Source: Candidatus Dormiibacterota bacterium | GTDB lineage: Bacteria > Chloroflexota > Dormibacteria > UBA8260 | Direction: 5' to 3' | NCBI GenBank assembly: GCA_955652545.1 | Contig: CATPCA010000265.1 | Coordinates: forward strand, 1 to 5,834 | DNA length: 5,834 nucleotides | Part shown: in pieces, positions 4,990-5,834 of the stretch | Position numbering within the stretch: position 1 is the first letter of the stretch | Layout of the letters: every line of letters begins with the position of its first letter | Program-made: the position numbers and the translations under genes | Notes under the pieces: generated by a model | What the model was told of the DNA's origin: nothing | Databases searched by the model: none | Seen by the model: only the letters and a program-made list of their open reading frames with translations

Positions 4990-5834
4990 ATGACCGATTA
5001 TCGCCCCGACTACCACTCCCAACCGCCCCCCGTGGCCTGGCAGGCTCCGCCCGTCGCGCCGTGGCAGACTCCGCCGCCACCAGCCGGCTCCCTGCCGGCG
5101 CGGCGGAGGCGTCGTGTGCTCGTGGTGGCGGCCGCGGTGGCCGTCGTGCTGGTCGCCGGGCTCGGCATCGGCCTCACCGTCGGTCTCCTCACCCGGGGAG
5201 GCCCGGCGAGCACGTCGCCCGGGAATTCCAGCACGACAAGCTCCGCCGCGGCCAAGGCCCTGTACAACCAAACCCTGGCGGCCACCCGAGGCTCGGCAGG
5301 GGTCCACTATGTCTCCGTCTCAACGGGCGCAAGCGTGACCCAGAAAACCGTGGGAGACGCCACGCAGGACGGCGGCGGCCAGCTCATCACACTCAACTCG
5401 ACGTACGGCAACGAGCAGTTCACCCTGCGTCTGGTCAATGGCACCGTGTACTTCCAGGGCAACAGCCCGGCCGTCGAGGACCAGCTGGGCGTGCCCGCCG
5501 CCAGCGCCGCCGGCGTGCAGGGCAAATGGGTGTCCGTCACGAGCAGCGACGGGCCGTACAGTGTCCTCCAGCCGGGGATCACCGTCGCCGAGCAGGCGAA
5601 CGAGCTCGCGATGGTTCCCAAGTCCACCTCACAGGTCACCGCAGCCGACGGCACCAAGGCGACCAGGATCACCGGGACCATCACATCGCCGCAGGGCGAC
5701 AGCGGGACGGGTCACCTGGACGTCGCCGCCGGGTCCCACCTGCCGATCTCGCAGGCATCGACGGTGAGCGCCGGCGGGATCACGACGACCACCACGGTCA
5801 CCTTCAGCGGTTGGGGCACAGCCGTGCCGGCGAC
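4990..5834 (+). CDS. Membrane-anchored extracytoplasmic protein with Pro/Trp-rich tail, 3' truncated
   Basis: An open frame runs from ATG4990 to the window end without a stop, giving at least 281 residues. Residues 1-36 form a Pro-rich cytoplasmic tail (SQPPPVAWQAPP, VAPWQTPPPP). Five arginines (38-42) precede a single membrane helix (about 43-67), and the positive-inside rule puts the rest outside the cell. A Gly/Ser/Thr linker (70-87) leads to a beta-rich domain from ALYNQTLAATRGS onward, including VHYVSVSTGA, FTLRLVNGTVYFQGN, GKWVSVTSSDGPYSVLQPG and ITTTTTVTFSGWG. The pattern recalls actinobacterial surface proteins of the lipoprotein-like LppX/LprG sort, but there is no lipobox cysteine and I cannot name the family. 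AGGA (4977-4980), 9 bases upstream, supports ATG4990; GTG4987 directly before it is an alternative. No promoter was recognised. Function is unknown; a cell-envelope or sensor role is inference. Confidence 0.85.
   Translation, partial: MTDYRPDYHSQPPPVAWQAPPVAPWQTPPPPAGSLPARRRRRVLVVAAAVAVVLVAGLGIGLTVGLLTRGGPASTSPGNSSTTSSAAAKALYNQTLAATRGSAGVHYVSVSTGASVTQKTVGDATQDGGGQLITLNSTYGNEQFTLRLVNGTVYFQGNSPAVEDQLGVPAASAAGVQGKWVSVTSSDGPYSVLQPGITVAEQANELAMVPKSTSQVTAADGTKATRITGTITSPQGDSGTGHLDVAAGSHLPISQASTVSAGGITTTTTVTFSGWGTAVPA
5038..5075 (+). repeat. Imperfect direct repeat encoding WQ(A/T)PP units
   Basis: TGGCAGGCTCCGCC (5038-5051) recurs as TGGCAGACTCCGCC (5062-5075) with one mismatch, 24 bases apart. 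It encodes two eight-residue-period units, WQAPP and WQTPP, in the cytoplasmic tail of the membrane protein. It looks like a small internal duplication in a Pro-rich docking-type tail. Confidence 0.6.

Overview
The window comes from a high-GC bacterial chromosome, most probably an actinobacterium. The reasons are strong G/C bias at third codon positions, GTG starts, a likely leaderless gene with a TANNNT -10 box, and a SCO6745-type gene (a family I associate with Streptomyces and relatives). No mobile element, CRISPR array, tRNA or rRNA was seen. I could not search databases, so all family names rest on recognised motifs.

Layout, left to right. (1) Bases 1-404, plus strand: the C-terminal end of an AMP-forming acyl-CoA synthetase, cut by the window edge. 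(2) 432-1025, plus: an SRPBCC-fold protein with one N-terminal membrane helix, 27 bases downstream and probably in the same operon. (3) 1033-1899, minus: a SCO6745-family protein with a C-terminal winged-helix-like region, tail to tail with gene 2. (4) 1991-3019, minus: a secreted, cysteine-containing protein with a GHEYAEAVTDP motif, probably co-transcribed with gene 3. (5) 3020-3152: a divergent intergenic region. It holds a perfect AGGAGG for gene 4, a promoter that places gene 6 on a leaderless GTG, and two palindromes. (6) 3153-4823, plus: a DUF885-family putative metallopeptidase. (7) 4827-4910, minus: a possible 27-residue peptide with a purine-rich ribosome binding site. (8) 4990 to the right edge, plus: a membrane-anchored, surface-exposed protein with a Pro/Trp-rich cytoplasmic tail. 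It has no stop inside the window.

Genes 1 and 2 suggest acyl or lipid metabolism. Genes 4 and 6 are both predicted metal-dependent hydrolase-like proteins (one exported, one cytosolic) that diverge from a 133-base region, so a shared role in peptide processing is possible but unproven. No complete known system is encoded here. The least understood items are the exported HEYAEAVTDP protein, the short peptide at 4827-4910, and the SCO6745-family gene paired with the exported protein.
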